Assembly: GCA_027619655.1 (NCBI GenBank) | Contig: JAQCHR010000185.1 | Span: 1 to 7,107, forward strand | Length of the DNA: 7,107 bases | Origin: Pseudomonadota bacterium | GTDB taxonomy: Bacteria > Pseudomonadota > Alphaproteobacteria > UBA8366 > GCA-2717185 | Reading direction: 5' to 3' | Part shown: positions 5,975 through 7,107 of the stretch, piece after piece | How the letters are laid out: each line of letters starts with the position of its first letter | How positions within the stretch are numbered: position 1 is the first letter of the stretch | Notes under the pieces: generated by a model | Database searches by the model: none | What the model saw: only the letters and a program-made list of their open reading frames with translations | What the model was told of the DNA's origin: nothing | Position numbers and translations under genes: made by a program

Positions 5975-7029
5975 CCAACCCTGTCGATTATTTTCTGCGC
6001 CGCCGGCGCCAGTTCGGCGATGCGGGAAATCGGCAACCGGTCTTCCCTGAATTCACCCCAGGAGCGCAGTTCCGCCGTTTCGGGCACGGCCGGATTGACC
6101 GGGTATTCGAAATTTATTTCGCCGTAGAGGTTCTGGGCCTCGGCCCCGGTCAGGAATTCCAGGAATTCGGTCGCCAGCTGCTTGTGTTTGGAATACCGCG
6201 CAACCCCGCCGCCGGAAATATTGACGTGGTTGCCCCGGTCCTGCTGGTTGGTGAACACGATATCAACGGCATCGGCCCATTCGCGCTTTGCCGGGTCCTC
6301 ATCGAATTTCAGCTTGCCGTAATAGTAATTGTTGATGATCGCGACGTCGCAAACCCCTTCGAATACCGCCTTGATCTGCGCCCGGTCATCGCCCTGCGGC
6401 CGGCGGGCCAGGTTCGCCACGAAGGCGCGCGCCCATTCCTCCGCCTTCGCCTCGCCATGCGCGGCGATCAGCGATGCGGTCAGTGCCCGGTTATAGACAT
6501 GGCTGCCGGGACGCGAACACAACCGCCCCTTCCATTTCGGGTCGGCCAGATCCTCGATCCGCTGGATCGCGCCCTTTTCAACGCGTTCCTTCGACACCGC
6601 GACAATCCGCGCCCGCTTCGACAGGGCGAACCAGCGGTTTTTCGGATCGCGCAGATGCGGCGGGACGTTCTTATCCAGGATCGCCGACTCGATCGGCGCC
6701 AGCAGGTCCTTGTCCGCATAGACCATCAGCCGCCCGATATCGACGGTCAGCACCAGGTCGGCCGGGCTGTTCTCCCGTTCGGCCTGCAGCCGCTGCGCCA
6801 GCCCGTTGGAGGCGTACACGATATTGACCTTCACCCCGGTTTTCTTCGTGTAGGCATCAATGAACGGGTCGATCAGAAACGGTTGCCGGTGCGAATAGAT
6901 ATTCAGTTCGTCGGCGGCCCGGGCGCCGGCGGGATAGAGGAGCGACGCCAGTACGGCGCCGACCCCGCCCCATCGCATGATGTGTGTCCTGAAGTTGCCG
7001 CGCATTCCCAACACCTTGAAAGCCTGCAT
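5968..7029 (-). CDS. fbpA: Periplasmic Fe(III)-binding protein of the iron ABC importer
   Basis: This is the solute-binding protein that captures Fe(III) in the periplasm and delivers it to FbpB. From the ATG at 7029 it is 353 residues, with a long n-region, a hydrophobic core and cleavage expected after A-R-A (36-38). The mature part opens with L-N-I-Y-S-H-R-Q-P (42-50), then N-S-P-A-D (87-91) and L-T-V-D-I-G-R-L (94-101), all typical of the class III FbpA/FutA group. Expected iron ligands are Tyr179 (H-V-Y-N) and the Tyr run at 235-237 (N-N-Y-Y-Y-G). Cys171 and Cys227 could form a disulfide. I chose 7029 because AGGA lies 5 nt before it. The frame stays open to an ATG at 7053 with no ribosome site. 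The ATG at 6978 also has an AGGA, 8 nt upstream, and would give a compact 21-residue signal peptide. It is the first gene of the operon, overlapping fbpB by 7 bp. Confidence 0.93.
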   Translation of the reverse strand: MQAFKVLGMRGNFRTHIMRWGGVGAVLASLLYPAGARAADELNIYSHRQPFLIDPFIDAYTKKTGVKVNIVYASNGLAQRLQAERENSPADLVLTVDIGRLMVYADKDLLAPIESAILDKNVPPHLRDPKNRWFALSKRARIVAVSKERVEKGAIQRIEDLADPKWKGRLCSRPGSHVYNRALTASLIAAHGEAKAEEWARAFVANLARRPQGDDRAQIKAVFEGVCDVAIINNYYYGKLKFDEDPAKREWADAVDIVFTNQQDRGNHVNISGGGVARYSKHKQLATEFLEFLTGAEAQNLYGEINFEYPVNPAVPETAELRSWGEFREDRLPISRIAELAPAAQKIIDRVGW

Positions 7030-7066
7030 GATATTCCTGGTTCCTACGAACATATAGTCACGGATG

Positions 7067-7096
7067 ATTAGGGTTGCATCGACGACGGGCTGGCAA
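7067..7096 (-). promoter_or_regulatory. Candidate promoter of the fbpAB operon
   Basis: Read on the minus strand, TTGCCA (7096-7091) and CCTAAT (7072-7067) are separated by 18 bp, giving five and four matches to the -35 and -10 consensus. Transcription would begin near 7060, leaving a leader of about 30 nt before the ATG at 7029 and excluding the ATG at 7053 as a well-placed start. A rival -10, TATATG, overlaps the 7053 ATG itself (7056-7051). I see no convincing Fur, Irr or RirA operator in the short upstream segment available. Confidence 0.25.
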
Positions 7097-7107
7097 TAGA
7101 GGCTTTT

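Noticed and set aside
4260..5978. A 572-codon minus-strand frame offset from fbpB
   Set aside because: Longer than fbpB itself but compositionally odd (Arg, Gly and Ala rich) with no membrane-protein pattern; a shifted-frame shadow.
4574..6127. A 517-codon plus-strand open frame opposite fbpB
   Set aside because: It is a GC-bias shadow of fbpB: the translation is rich in Arg, Gln, His, Asp and Gly with no domain pattern, whereas the minus strand gives a textbook permease.
6184..7071. A 295-codon plus-strand frame opposite fbpA
   Set aside because: No domain pattern, and entirely antisense to a well-supported binding protein.
7030..7107. A Fur, Irr or RirA iron operator ahead of fbpA
   Set aside because: I looked for a Fur-like palindrome, an Irr-type ICE element and a TGA-N9-TCA repeat and found none that match well. 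The operator could lie beyond the window.

Overview
The window is GC-rich (roughly two thirds G+C by eye) with tightly packed genes. The mix of gene families suggests an alphaproteobacterium, perhaps Rhodospirillales-like. This is an inference from composition and protein style; there is no rRNA or other phylogenetic marker to confirm it. I see no tRNA, rRNA, CRISPR array, insertion sequence, phage gene or origin.

Layout, left to right. (1) 25-621, plus strand: a thioredoxin-fold isomerase of the 2-hydroxychromene-2-carboxylate isomerase / DsbA / GST-kappa type. (2) 825-1202, plus strand: a single-domain response-regulator receiver with no output domain. (3) 1222-2109, minus strand: a drug/metabolite-type (EamA) membrane transporter, convergent with the receiver gene. 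(4) 2343-3650, plus strand: a 12-helix MFS transporter resembling the monocarboxylate / oxalate-formate group. It diverges from gene 3 across a 233-bp spacer that holds a perfect 8-bp inverted repeat just before its GTG start. (5) 3742-4281, plus strand: a DUF2786 protein with a basic middle and a possible C-terminal helix-turn-helix. (6) 4307-5974 and (7) 5968-7029 (possibly starting further upstream at 7053), both minus strand: a two-gene ferric-iron ABC importer operon, transcribed fbpA (periplasmic binding protein) then fbpB (fused double permease), with start and stop codons overlapping by 7 bp.

Only fbpA-fbpB forms a clear functional unit: FbpA captures Fe(III) in the periplasm and FbpB passes it through the inner membrane. 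Their ATPase partner (FbpC) is not in the window. It is not directly downstream, because the next gene is convergent, so it must lie upstream of fbpA beyond the window or be shared from another locus. The other five genes look like single-gene units on alternating strands, with no shared pathway that I can support.

This looks mostly like ordinary chromosome, and I did not find a new multi-gene system. The points most worth a second look are the shortened first EAA loop in FbpB, the DUF2786 protein with its possible DNA-binding tail and unusual start region, and the orphan receiver with an Asn in its metal-binding acidic pair.
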